Source of the DNA: Gymnothorax reevesii
Taxonomy: Eukaryota > Chordata > Actinopteri > Anguilliformes > Muraenidae
NCBI GenBank assembly: GCA_029721435.1
Contig: CM056574.1
Span: 72,149,501 to 72,213,500 of the forward strand
Length of the DNA: 64,000 nucleotides
Reading direction: 5' to 3'
Shown here: positions 36,663 through 47,656 of the stretch, in pieces
How the letters are laid out: each line of letters starts with the position of its first letter
Position numbering within the stretch: position 1 is the stretch's first letter
The notes under the pieces: generated by a model
Database searches by the model: none
What the model saw: the letters and a program-made list of their open reading frames with translations, nothing else
What the model was told of the DNA's origin: nothing
Translations under genes and position numbers: made by a program

Positions 36663-37757
36663 CGTCCCCAGTTCTTCCAGGTTGGAGTTGCAGAGTTCTA
36701 TTTCTTTCAATTACCAGTACGAAGAACATGATAATCGCATATTTCTGATCACACACTGTAAGGAATACGCAAAAAGTGACAATGCACAGCACTGTAAGAC
36801 AAAGTGGGTACGAATACTTGCTTTAGGTCACGGATTAAGTCCTTGGTTACGACTCGAACGGTATCCGGTTTTGCTTTCTTATGAGCTGATGACTCTGGCA
36901 GACATCCGGATCCAGAACGGCTCCATGAATGGCCCTCCTGTTTGTCAGGGATCACTTGTTCAGAGCGTAACATCTACAAAAAAAAAAAAAAAATCAGGTC
37001 ACAAAGAATGATCACGAGCTTGGATGTCAAAATTTAAATAGCATCTATCAATAGCAGTTGTGAACAACTTGTGAACAAACAAATCAACTCACCAACCAAC
37101 CAACCAACCAACCAACAACCAACCAACAAAGAAATCCCAGTGACTTTGACTGCAGCATAGATTCTGGGGCCAGATGGGCTGGTTCGATCATTTTAAAATG
37201 CAGATTTGGTATTTTCAAATGCCAACCGTTGGCTTTAGATGACTAAATCAACTCCACAATGCACAGTCATAGTTTTGCTCTCGTTCCAACAGCCTATCCA
37301 GTTGCTGTATACACTCAAAAATAAAGCCCCAGCTCGGATCCCCTATTATCATCAACTCAGGCCTCTGATCAGCGAAAGTGGTTCCTCACCGGGACATGAG
37401 TGAAGAAATTGCAGTCACCCAACTAAAATTTCTTGTTGCCCCAAGATGTCGGGCAGGTGATTTTGCAATTCCAGATTTAAACCTTTGCGTAGCCGCAAGT
37501 TAGTTTGTATTCTCTCAACTATGCGTAGCTAAATGATGTGAATGCATAGAAAAAATGACTTTCAAAACCAACAAAGTGGGTTACATTCACATACCTAGGT
37601 TACATTTACAAGAAGGAAATGTGATACCGACATGGTTAATGGGAGTTTTTTTAATTGAACAGGACTGGAGGTTTCCTGGTGCTGGATTGCTGCGTTTGTC
37701 TAGAGGAGATATTCAATGATGGAGTTTTTCTTTGTCATTTGTAAGTAGAATGGAGTA
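36663..37757. other. Unassigned DNA with a dispersed repeat
   Basis: It has poly-A at 36,977-36,991 and a (CAAC)n tract at about 37,091-37,125. The segment from about 37,650-37,700 (AACAGGACTGGAGG...) resembles 49,978-50,045. A 109-codon frame at 36,682 shows no recognisable domain and is not called. Confidence 0.4.
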
Positions 37758-37759
37758 TA

Positions 37760-39412
37760 CAGTCCCCTCCAAAGGTATTAGGACAGCAAGGCAAATTCTC
37801 TCGTTTTTGTTGTTCACTGAAGACATTTGGGTTTAAGTTCAAAAGAGGAGTATGAGACCAGAGTTCAGAATGTCAGCTTTTGTGTTTCCTGGTATTTACA
37901 TCTAGATGAGTTGAACAACTTAGGACATAGAACCCTTTGTTTGAACCCACCCATTTTTCAAGTGAGCAAAACTATTCGAACATGTGACTGACAGGTGTTT
38001 CTTGTTGACCAGGTGTGGCCTTTAAGGTTGATTGTTCAAACATTAAATAGCTCTGCATGCCTAGTCTTCTTTTTGTCCTGGGTTTAAACCATTTAAGACT
38101 GCATTTGTTGTTAAAGAGGATAAACCAACATGAAGACCAGAGAGCTGTCTATGGGAGAAAAGCAAGCCATTTTGAAGCTGAGAAAAGAAGGAAAAATCAA
38201 TTAGAGCCATTGGACAAACATTGGGCATAGCAAACCAACAATTTGGAATGTTTTGGAAAAGAAAAAAAACTGCTGATGTACTGAGCAACACACATCGAAC
38301 AGGTCGGCCAAGGAAAACAAAAGTAGTTGATGACAGGAATATCGTGAGAGCTGCAAAGAAAAACCCCAAAACATCAGTAGGTCAAATCACCAATGACCTC
38401 CACAGTGCAGGGGTGAAGGTATTACAATCCACTGTTCGAAGAAGACTCCGAGAGCAGAAATATAGAGGCCATACCACAAGATGCAAACCACTCATCAGCA
38501 GCAAGAATCGGAAGGCCAGATTGATATTTGCAAAGATGTACAGAGATAAGCCACAAAAGTTCTGGAACACAATCTTATGGACTGATGAAACCAAGATTAA
38601 TCTCTTCCAAAGTGATGGAAAGGCCAAAGTGCGGAGAAAGTAAGGAACTGCCTATGATCCGAAGCATACAAGCTCATCTGTGAAACATGGTGGAGGTAAT
38701 ATCATGGCTTGGGCGTGCATGGCCGCTTCTGGAACAGGCTCATTACTATTTATTGATGATGTAACTGATGATGGTAGCAGCAGAATGAATTCCGAAGTGT
38801 ACAGAAACATTTTGTCTGCCAATGTACCGAGAAATGCATCCAAACTAATTGGAAGGAATTATATCATGCAGCAGGACAATGACCCAAAACACACTGCCAA
38901 CAAAACAAAGGACTTCATCAGGGGAAGAAAGTGGAAGGTTTTAGAGTGGCAAAGTCAATCACCTGACCTTAACCCCACAGAGCATGCATTTCACCTTCTG
39001 AAGAGGAGACTGAAGGGAGAAACCTCCCGAAACAAACAAGAACTAAAAGAAGCTGCGGTAAAAGCCTGGAATAGCATTACAAGTGAAGAATGCAACAGTA
39101 TGGTGATGTCAATGGGTCGTAGGCTTGAGACAGTGTTTGAAAGCAAGGGTTATGCCACCAAATATTAAATGTTATTTACTTCAAGTGTATTTGTTCCTTT
39201 ACTTTTGCTCACCTAAAAATGCTGTGATGTAATACAAGCGGTGGTATATCCTGAGTTGTTCAACACATCTAAATGTAAATACCAGAAAATAAAAGCTGAC
39301 ATTTTGAACTCTGGTCTCATACTCCTGTTTTGATCTTAAACCCAAATGTCTTCAGTGAACAACAAACACAAGGGAATTTGCCTTGCTGTTCCAATACTTT
39401 TGGAGGGGACTG
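37760..39412 (+). mobile_element. Tc1-like transposon 2 (1,653 bp)
   Basis: The termini begin CAGTCCCCTCCAAAGGTATT and end AATACTTTTGGAGGGGACTG, flanked by TA at 37,758-37,759 and 39,413-39,414. The right side abuts the (TATAA)n tail of a LINE. It is the least decayed DNA transposon in the window. Confidence 0.95.
38130..39168 (+). pseudogene. Tc1-like transposase 2, one frameshift and one stop
   Basis: The start ATG at 38,130 opens MKTRELSMGEKQAILKLRKE. One extra base in an A-run near 38,195 shifts the frame, and one TAA at 38,641 interrupts it. Otherwise the protein is continuous. Helix-turn-helix segments, the GRPRKT hook-like motif, ILWTDETKINLF (Asp 1), [12 protein letters not shown] (Asp 2) and [11 protein letters not shown] (Glu) are all present, followed by the [10 protein letters not shown]-terminus. 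Length, about 346 residues, matches the family. The low damage suggests a relatively recent insertion. Confidence 0.95.
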
Positions 39413-39413
39413 T

Positions 39414-40620
39414 ATAATATAATATAATATAATGTAATATAATATAATATAATATAATATAATATGAGTGGCGGAACAGGCCATTCAGTCCAACTATGCT
39501 CGCCATTTTTTTTTTGTTTTTTTTTTTCATTGTGAATATAATCACCTTGGATACTCAATGGTATCTAGCTTGAAAAAAGGCTATTCATGAAAATTCCCAA
39601 GGTTTCTGCCTCAACAATATGGTCAGGCAAGCTATTCCACATCGAAATTACTCTTTGGGTGAAAAAATATTTAACTGATAGACTGTTTGTACTTCTTGAT
39701 GATGTACTGCCCGGTCATGTGGCGTAACGATAGCTGAGTTCCAATTTTTCTGGTGCTTTGGCATTCTTTATGAAGCTGATTGATTTGCTCCCGCATTCAA
39801 CGGGGTATCTCGCCTGTCTTAGCCATATATCACAGGAATACATTATGGGCATGGTCAGGCCATTTACATAGGCCAGTCTGTGTACAGAGGGAGTGTCCCA
39901 TATGGTCACGCTTGACCAAATCAGACCAAGTGAGTCAACCATGTCCTGTAAACATCTTGAGTCAATTTTAGGGGAGTATTATAAGTTTTGTGACTCACTA
40001 ATGGAACTGTACAGATACTTATTGGGTCAGATAATCGCCTTTCTGACCAAATATGCCATTTTGACATTAAATATTTGTTTAAAACATATTGATTATCAAA
40101 TATTTTCATCACTTTTACACACAATAGCAAGCATTTAGCCGAATATACAAAAGCTGTTATGTAGTCAAATTTTCAAGTAGTGTACAAATACTTATTGGAG
40201 CCACTGTATCAGTGCTAAATTTACCCTTGGTCAACTTCAATTTGTGACCCCAAGTTCCACTAACAAAACTTAGCCGAAGGAATCAAAGATAATTCACTTT
40301 GTTAATCCCTGTTAACATATTTAAAGATTTCAATCAGATCACCCCAAACTCCCCTTTTCCAAAGACTGAAAAGATTATTATCTTCAGCCTCTTCTCATAG
40401 CTTTCATCTTTTATACCTGGAATTAGCTTATTTGCTCTTCTCTGAACTTTTTCTAGAGCCTCTGTATCTTTCTTAAAGTATCCACCCCAGAACTGTACTC
40501 AATACTCAGATGTGGTCTGACAAGTGTATTGTACAAGAGAAGTATGACCCCCTTGGATTTGTACTCAATACTTTTGGCAATGTATCCCAGCATCCGATTG
40601 GCTTTTTTTAACTACTATAT
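39414..40620 (-). pseudogene. CR1/L2-like LINE 3' end, split by a Tc1 fragment
   Basis: It is the same family as 17,715-18,295. The (TATAA)n tail lies at 39,413-39,465 and the 3' UTR to 39,671. The copy resumes at 40,209 (ATCAGTGCTAAATTTACC) and runs to 40,620, where the minus strand reads MLGYIAKSIEYKSKGVILLL and LYNTLVRPH, the thumb-region sequence after the RT. The intact order at 17,920-17,960 shows that the split is an insertion. It is 5'-truncated. Confidence 0.8.
39672..40208 (-). pseudogene. Tc1-like fragment with transposase N-terminus
   Basis: The right edge carries the terminus CAGTGGCTCCAATAAGTATT (minus strand, at about 40,208). The minus strand reads MAKTGEIPR, a stop, MREQINQLHKECQSTRKIG and TGQYIIKKYKQ, a Tc1-like N-terminal DNA-binding region. 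The catalytic part and the other terminus are missing. It sits inside the LINE, between AAATATTT and ATCAGTGC. Confidence 0.75.
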
Positions 40621-40624
40621 ATAA

Positions 40625-42029
40625 CTAACTGGCTAGCTGTTTTTTTATTTTCAGTTTACCATAGCCTCGATGATCGCAGAGCTCATTTGCCACATTGGTT
40701 AATAAGAGTAAACGTTAGCCAATGCTAATAATACTGTTTTGGTGGCATTTTGCTCAATATGGCGATTTGTTTTCGAATTTATAACTTATTCAAGAAAATA
40801 GAATGCCTAATGTAAAGCTAGCATCTCAGAGCAGCGAGTGCTTACGAATGTAGTGAATTTTGGATTCGCCAAATTTTCAGACGAAAGTTGGCGAAAATCA
40901 GGATAGACCTAGGTGGCATTAGCAACATTTAGTGACGTTAAGCACCAGTTAGCAACATTCGCATAACTGTTTGCAAAAAATTAGGAAATGGCTTTCTAGA
41001 ATATGAAAATGAACTCTTTGCGACTATAAAAACAGTTTGCAAACTCTTTTGCAATCTTGACGAAACCTTGATGGTATCCTCACGAAACCCAATATTCGTC
41101 AGCATTTGTAGCTCTGTTGAATAGTGGTCACTATATTCGCAAACCAAAAAGAACCTTAGCGAAACGTGTTACAACCATCTGCAAACGCTTACAACTCTTT
41201 TACAAACATCTGCAACTGTTTGCGAGAGAATAAATTTGCAAAGAAATTTTGAACATGCTCAAAATTTCTTTGCGACAAGAAAAACTGTTTGCAATCTTAA
41301 AAACTTTTAGCGAACTGCTTTGGACCCTTTTACAATCTCCGACAAAACTCAAAATTCCCCACATTCTTAAACATTTGACGCTCAGTGAGATACTAGCTTT
41401 AGCTTTTTAGTTTAAAATGCGAACAGCTGATGGACTTTGGTAAATCCCCAGCTACATTCATTGCACCGATTCTGTTTAATCTAGACTACATGGCTCTATA
41501 TTTATTTGACGGATTAGTCAATCTGTACTGGCTTTGGTGAGGTGAGAATGAGTAAGCTCTCATTTTCTTATTTCTGATATAATGACGGGCTTGCACCACT
41601 TGTAGTTTCAAATTAAATTGGCAATATGAAAACTCGGTACGCATTACAAATGGCTGACATACAACGCAATCTTAAATTTTCACCCAAAAACATCATGAAA
41701 CACGTTTGTGCGTGGAAAGAATATAAAGTGGGCTGAGTTATCTTTTATTTCATTCACATGAAAATTGATTAAAGAGCACAAGGAGAGAACAAAGAGTGGT
41801 TACTTTTCTTCTTTCTATGCATACTATGAACGCACTTTGGATACTTAAGTATATTTTTCGCGAAATACTTACGTATATTTAATGTGAGCTACTTTAAGAC
41901 TTTCACTCGAGAATTTTTTTTATGGGTGACTAAACCAGGAGACACTTCGCACATCCATTTCTAACGACAGGTGCGTCGGACTAGGATAAACCATTCTAAG
42001 GAAAACAAAGGAGTCCCCCACACTGTCTA
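40625..42029. other. Unassigned DNA with GCAAA/CGAAA motifs
   Basis: From about 40,960 to 41,350 short motifs such as TTTGCAAA, CTTTTGCAA and GCGAAAC recur irregularly on both strands. No gene, known repeat or clear boundary is visible. Confidence 0.4.
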
Positions 42030-43375
42030 ACTTGCAAATAGCAAAAGTTTTATTGTGACGTTTCGGTACTTAAACCTTCATCAGACAAATTCAAAACACA
42101 TTGAAAGAAGCCATCTTAAATAGGGTGTGGTGGAGAGTATCGACCCGTTACCCGTATGTATACGCGCTAACCCATCCCAAAGTTTTAAGGAATGACATGG
42201 CACCAGTTATTTCCTGGAAAACACCCAAAACCATGCATTAAAAACCTGAAAAAAAACATATATAACCAGCTCCCACAGAGTTATTTATGGGGGATTATAT
42301 TCAGAGGATCCCGATCACACCGACCATATATCACAGTTGTACATGTCATGAAAGCTAATCTATAGTTTGATTACAATTATGAGCAAAAAAAATCCATTAC
42401 AATCAATTTTTTTTTTGGGGGGGCAGACTGGCATCAGAACAGTGGCACACAAAGCGTTACAAAAATTCATTGAATGATAATTCATCATGATAATTCAAGT
42501 CCTTTGAGAGACCAAGTTTGAAGGGTATAAATCCAGTACGCCTCCCGCTGCTTCAAAAGTTTATCATGGTTGCCCCCTCTGGGAGGTAAAGAGACCTGTT
42601 CAATGCCACAAAACCGAAGGGAGATGTCATGGTGGGCATAATTAAAATGTACCGCTACTGGATATATCCCGATCATTTCGGCAAATTGCACTTTTATGCT
42701 TACTAATCCTTTGTTTAAATTTTCTTATGGTCTTCCCTACATACACCAGACCACAGGGACAACGAATCATGTATATTACATGTGTAGACGCACATGTGAT
42801 AACACTATTGATAGAAATAGGTTTACCAGTGTGTGGGTGCGGAAAATTATTGGTTTTAGTGGTATTGTTGCATTGAGCGCAACTACCGCAACGGTAGTTC
42901 CCTTTTGGTGGGGGGCGTAAGAGTGTTCGTGTGGGTCCACTGGGTCTTTTTGAAAGCGCATCAGCGTGAACCAAATAATCCCTCAGGTTTCTTCCTCTTT
43001 TGTTGACAAACACGGGGAGGGTTTTGAAGGTAGAAGACAATTTGGGATCAGATTTTAAAATATGCCAATGCTTCTTAAAAACCGATCTGATTGCAGAAGA
43101 ATGGGAAGAATACTGAGTGATACACGTCACTGAATGTTCCTTCTGTTTCTCTGTCGTCTTTAATAATTCCAAGCGAGACCTTTAGAGCAATTTCATAAGC
43201 ATGATTAATCCATGTTATCGGATATCCCTGCTCTAAAAATCTATTTTTCATATCCACGAATTTCTCAATAAAATCTTCTGTGGAATAGCAAATTCTTCTC
43301 AGCCTGTAAAATTGACTGACGGGTAGTCCTTTTTTTTGAAGGAAGTGGGATGAAAACTGGAGGCCAATAACAAAG
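42030..43375 (-). mobile_element. Penelope-like element, 3' part
   Basis: On the minus strand this has an RT-tail segment, a GIY-YIG endonuclease segment and a 3' region with a hammerhead-like core. The left element limit is approximate. The right limit is set by the Tc1-like transposon at 43,378. The N-terminal and main RT domains are absent. Confidence 0.85.
42057..42084 (-). ncRNA. Hammerhead-ribozyme-like core of the Penelope-like element
   Basis: The minus strand reads CTGATGA (42,084-42,078), a short AGGT...ACC stem-loop, then GAAACGTC (42,064-42,057). CUGAUGA and GAAA are the two invariant boxes of hammerhead ribozymes, and Penelope-like elements are known to carry minimal hammerheads in their terminal repeats. 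Stem II is short (GGT/ACC) with a bulge, and stem III is almost absent, so activity of a single copy is doubtful. Confidence 0.6.
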
Positions 43376-43377
43376 TA
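42485..43377 (-). pseudogene. Penelope-like RT tail and GIY-YIG endonuclease, broken
   Basis: Read 5' to 3' on the minus strand: RLRRICYSTEDFIEKFVDMK with RFLEQGYP, the connector after the RT; a Cys-rich linker (CGSCAQCNNT); VIYMIRCPCGLVYVGKT, the GIY-YIG-type nuclease core, with the following RISKHK; and a C-terminal KLLKQREAYWIYTLQT. Two frame changes (near 43,160 and 42,670) break it. In intact members the nuclease nicks target DNA for reverse transcription. The Met-less internal start at the right edge reflects truncation at the neighbouring transposon. Confidence 0.9.
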
Positions 43378-43600
43378 CAAAATCCAAAACCAGTGAAGTT
43401 GGCACGTTGTGTAAATCGTAAATAAAAACAGAATACAATGATTTGCAAATCCTTTTCAACCTACATTCAATTGAATACACTGCAAAGACAAGTTACTTAA
43501 TGTTCGAACAGGTAAACTTTGGAATTTTTTGCAAATATTAGCTCATTTGGAATTTGATGCCTGCAACATGTTTCAAAAATAGGCGTGCAATGCACGGAAT

Positions 43601-43694
43601 ACCCCTCAGCCCGATGTCGAAGTTTTTGGAGATGCCCGCCCGCCCAACCGCACAAAGGATAGCAGTACCCCATCAGCCTTGAGGGCTGAGGGGT
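43601..43694. mobile_element. Small palindromic insertion inside Tc1-like transposon 3
   Basis: The 12-bp perfect inverted repeats ACCCCTCAGCCC (43,601-43,612) and GGGCTGAGGGGT (43,683-43,694) enclose 70 bp; a poly-A run follows. From recall of related elements, the surrounding AAAAAAGCTGGCACAAGT is normally continuous with the upstream ACATGTTTCAAAA, so this looks inserted. A local hairpin without transposition is the alternative. Confidence 0.4.
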
Positions 43695-43868
43695 AAAAAA
43701 AAAAAAAAGCTGGCACAAGTGCCAAAAAAGACTGAGAGAGTTGACGAATGCTCATCAAACACTTATTTGGAACATCCCACAGGTGAACGGGCTAATTGGG
43801 AACAGGTGGGTGCCATGATTGGGTATAAAAGCAGCTTCCCTGAAATGCTCAGTCATTCACAAACAAGG

Positions 43869-44891
43869 ATGGGGCGAGGGTCACCACTTAGTGAACAAAT
43901 GTGCGAGCTGATTGTCGAACAGTTTTAAAACAACATTCCTCAACAAACTATTGCAAGAAATTAAGGGATTTCATCATCTACGGTCGGTAATATCATCAAA
44001 AGGTTCAGAGAATCTGGAGAAATCACAGCGCGTAAGCGACAAGGCAGAAAACAAACACTGAATGCCTGTGATCTTTGATCCCTCAGGCGGTACTGCATCA
44101 AAAACTGGCATCAGTGTGTAAAGGACATCACCACATGGGCTCAGGAACACTTCAGAAAACCACTGTCAGTAACTACAGTTCGTCGCTACATCTGCAAGTG
44201 CAAGTTAAAACTCTACAATGCAAAGCGAAAGCCATTTATCAACAGGACCCAGAAACGCCGCCGGCTTCGCTGGGCCCAAGCTCATCTAAGATGGACTGAT
44301 GCAAAGTGGAAAAGTGTTCTGACGTCTGACGAGTCCACATTTCAAATTGTTTTTGGAAACTGTGGACGTCGTGTCCTCCGGACCAAAGAGGAAAAGAACC
44401 ATCCGGACTGTTATAGGCGCAAATTTCAAAAGCCAGCATCTGTGATGGTATTTGGGTGTATTAGTGCCCAAGGCATGGGCAACTTACACATATGTGAAGC
44501 CACCATTAATGCTGAAAGGTACATACAGGTTTTGGAATAACTTACGTTGCCATTCAAGCAACGTCTTTTTCATGGACGCCCCAGCTTATTTCAGCAAGAC
44601 AATGCCAAGCCACATTCTGCACATGTTACAACAGCATGGCTCCATAGTAAAAGAGTGCAGGTACTAGACTGGCCTGCCTGTAGTCCAGACCCGTCTCCCA
44701 TTGAAAATGTGTGGCGCATTATGAAGCGTAAAATACAACAACGGACACCCCATACTGTTGAACAACTTAAGCTGTACATCAAGCAAGAATGGGAAAGAGT
44801 TACACCTGAAAAGCTTCAAAAATTGGTCTCCTCAGTTCCCAAACATTTACTGAGTGTCGTTAAAAGGAAAGGCAATGTAACACATTGGTAA
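43869..44891 (+). pseudogene. Tc1-like transposase 3, several stops
   Basis: The frame begins MGRGSPLSEQMCELIVEQF and meets a stop at once; at least three more stops follow (near 43,962, 44,076 and 44,540). Still readable are STVGNIIKRFRESG (second helix-turn-helix), RKPFINRTQKRRRLRWA, LTSDESTFQIVFG (Asp 1), LFQQDNAKPHSA (Asp 2) and SPDPSPIENVWRIMK (Glu). The C-terminus VKRKGNVTHW is kept. It is a DDE transposase of the Tc1 group, inactive in this copy. Confidence 0.9.
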
Positions 44892-45112
44892 AAAGGCCCC
44901 TGTGCCAACTTTTTTGCAATGTGTTGCTGCCCTTAAATTCTAAGTTAATGATTATTTGCAAAAAAAATAAAAGTTTCTCAGTTTGAACATTAAACATCTT
45001 GTCTTTGCAGTGTATTCAATTGAATATAAGTTGAAAAGGATTTGCAAATCATTGTATTCTGTTATTATCTACGATTTACATAACGTGCCAACTTCACTGG
45101 TTTTGGGTTTTG

Positions 45113-45780
45113 TAGGTTAGTGTTGGTCTTTGTTTGATTAAACCTGTTTTAGTTTTAAAATTCTGTCTGTCATCCCTTGCTATCATCAATGTCATAACAA
45201 ATTGGGGCCATAACAAATTGGGGACTCAAGTCCGGGATAGACCATTGTGTGAGTAATTTATTGAAAATCTCACATTTCAAATTGTGAAATTGTTTTTTTA
45301 ATTTTCCGAGATATATATTGACAGATCAACAGCAATGGATGATTTCTTGGCATCACCAACCGTAGAGGTTTTGAAGTCTTTTAAAAAGACAGAACTGTTA
45401 GAAATATGCAGACAGTTAGAGCTGACAGGAAAAACCAGCCATGCGAAAGGCAAGACTGGCTAGAGAGATTGTTGAATATTACATGGATGAAAATGTGTTT
45501 GCACCAGGCGATCTGGAACAGTTTCCAGTGGAAAATCCAAATTTAGAAATAGTACTTAAATAAAAAATGCAAGAGATTGAAAGGGAGGAAAAAGAAAAAC
45601 AAAAGCAGTTTGAGTTAGAAAAATTAGCAAGAGAAGAAAAACAAAGAATTTCAGAGGGCAGAAAAAGAAAAACAGAGTATTTGAGAGAGAGAGAAAGATG
45701 GAACGAGCAGAAAGAGAGAGACAGAGAGATTTTGATTTAGAGAAGTTAGAGAAGAAAGGCTCCAAATGGAGCTACTGGGG
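45113..45780 (+). pseudogene. Gypsy LTR end plus gag start, second copy
   Basis: It matches the reverse complement of 17,050-17,635: the LTR end (TGTCATCCCTTGCTATCATC), the AATTGGGG primer-site region, and gag starting MDDFLASPTVEVLKSFKKTE at 45,335. A small change near 45,430-45,445 (GGAAAAACCAGCC) shifts the frame, and the Glu/Arg-rich coiled-coil coding continues to about 45,778. The copy then ends. LTR sequence upstream is cut off by Tc1-like transposon 3. Confidence 0.8.
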
Positions 45781-46324
45781 GCCGCCAAGCCAATGTTGAC
45801 ATGGAGAATTAAAAAAAAATTTGAAGTATGTATTATGATTGGTCATTATGAGTGGAAAACTCATTGTAATATATTGCTAAACTGTAAAAATGTAAAAAAA
45901 TTTCTTGCCCATAAAGCAGGGTTAAAGTCAATATTTGTTTCTATAACTTACAGTATTAACAAAAAACACCTTAAATATGAACATATTGAAGTTTCATAAC
46001 TTAACTATGACAGGAACATCATTTTCTGAATAGTTAAACACAACATTAAAAAGAACCACGTCAATTTTGTGTAATTCCGTGACGGAGTAGTTTTTGCTTG
46101 TTTCTTCTATGAAAATTTCTCAAAAAATATATTTTCACTTAATAATATTAAAGAACAAGTTAATACCTTCAATATGACACATCATACTTGATTTAATCTT
46201 ATTTAGTTGTAGAGTTACAACCCAAAATGTAGTAGGACTGTAATTCCGTGACAGCTTGGCAGCCCCCGACTAAAAATCAAAATAGAAGAGGAGAACAAAT
46301 TTTGTGCCAGCCAAAAATCAACCG
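45781..46324. other. Unassigned AT-rich DNA
   Basis: No gene is visible. GTAATTCCGTGAC occurs twice (near 46,072 and 46,240), and GGCAGCCCCCGAC near 46,259 resembles GGGGGCCGCCAAG near 45,777 in reverse complement. The interval may therefore be a small inverted-repeat element of about 490 bp, but I could not confirm it. Confidence 0.35.
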
Positions 46325-46440
46325 TAGAGAAAACCATAGCAGGCACCTAAGCAACCACCCGGAACACCATAGCAACCACCCAGCATACCCAAGCAACTAC
46401 CCCGAACACCATAGCAACTGCTTACCAATGCCCTAGCAAC
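46325..46440. repeat. Minisatellite block 3
   Basis: Same unit type as blocks 1 and 2 (CCATAGCAACCACC, CCCTAGCAAC). It ends at the target motif CTAGCAAC where hAT element 2 is inserted. Confidence 0.85.
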
Positions 46441-47656
46441 TAAGGATGGGCATAATTAATGGATTAATCGATAATTGATCATTAAGAATTTCATCGAGGA
46501 AGTTCAATTTCGTCGACAAACCGAATGTTTTTTTTTTTTTAACAATCCGAATGTAGGTTATTAGGCCTAGTGCACGACTGTTCTCAAACAATGCAATGCA
46601 TTTCACTGTGCCACTGTATAACATCTGGGCACTAGGGGGCAACATTTCCCATCACCGTACCCTGGCCTGCCTCAGTCGATACATGCAAGCTTCCGTAGGT
46701 CAATCGCCAGATCATGAAGAGGTCGCGGCGACGCGTTGCGTGGGAGCTCTTTCATTTAGAAAATGACCAAGTGAACTGCAATCACTGCAATGCAGCTTAC
46801 AATTATAAATCATCATTTCAGAACTTTTTGCGAGAGACTCCACCACCACTGGGTTGTACCCCTGAGTTCGGTTCCCAAGGTTGGCGAAATTAGCTAACAG
46901 GTACTTGTGCATCCCGGCCATGTCTGTCCCATCCGAACGGGTTTTTTCAGCGGCAAGACTGACGGTGACCCGAATTCGGTCACATCTGACGCCAGAGCAT
47001 GTGAATATGCTCATCTTTTTAAACAAAAATGGGTAGCCATCTAATAATACTGGCGTTGTGATGTTATACTGATGATTAGATACAAAGGCCTCGTTGCCTT
47101 GTTACAGGCTATTCGACATCTTTTTGTTGTTTTATTATTTTTATTTTGGGTAAAAAAACGGCTCTTCCGTTATGTTGTCAGTCACTGACATGAGTTCACG
47201 TTTTACAGCCGAACAGTGAACATTTTTTTTTTTAAACAAAAAGCCTATAATTCTGACGCCGTGATATAATGGGATACGTAAAGGTAAATTGTTGTGTAGC
47301 TCTTATTTTAATATCCTTGTTTTTAAAACTACGGAAAAGTTAAAGAAATGTCTGTTCCGATGTGTCCTGTAGGCCGATGTGTTCCGTTATTGTCTGGCTC
47401 GCAACTTGAAGCCTCCCTCGTTTGCGCAATGCGCATGTGTTCACGTTTGACTGCCAAACACTTGTCTTGTTAATAAATTCATCCTCGAAGAAAAACGCTC
47501 TGTATTTTTACTTTTACTCTCAATACATAAGAGTATAGGCATCATCAGCCTAAATGTGATTGTTTTTAATATAAAAAATGTTAATGATTAATCGATTATT
47601 AGTCATTAATTCTCCCGTCGATCGACGAAGAGAGCTTCACCGAATGCCCATCCCTA
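46441..47656 (+). mobile_element. hAT-type element 2 inside the minisatellite
   Basis: The termini are TAAGGATGGGCAT and ATGCCCATCCCTA. The 8-bp duplication CTAGCAAC lies at 46,433-46,440 and 47,657-47,664. It is 1,216 bp and internally deleted, keeping the ends of a BED-type hAT transposase. Confidence 0.9.
46714..47036 (+). pseudogene. hAT transposase remnant: BED start joined to C-terminal dimerisation segment
   Basis: It starts MKRSRRRVAWELFHLENDQV and continues NCNHCNAAYNYKSSFQ, a BED-type zinc finger with CX2C visible. After about 60 residues the frame changes and [19 protein letters not shown], then [20 protein letters not shown], gives the hAT C-terminal dimerisation region. The whole catalytic core is missing. 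Ac-group (ZBED-like) hAT is likely. The internal deletion explains its non-autonomous state. Confidence 0.85.

Larger units (their letters stand above)
43378..45112 (+). mobile_element. Tc1-like transposon 3 (1,735 bp, long inverted repeats)
   Basis: Inverted repeats of at least about 130 bp (CAAAATCCAAAACCAGTGAA at the left; its near complement at 45,093-45,112) are flanked by TA at 43,376-43,377 and 45,113-45,114. The left flank is Penelope-like coding sequence, the right flank gypsy LTR. It encodes one decayed transposase. Confidence 0.9.

Noticed and set aside
36682..37011. 109-codon frame
   Set aside because: No domain, and it ends in a poly-Lys from a poly-A tract.
42642..43172. Stand-alone GIY-YIG nuclease gene
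   Set aside because: The flanking RT-tail and C-terminal motifs show it is the end of a Penelope-like element, and it is frame-broken.
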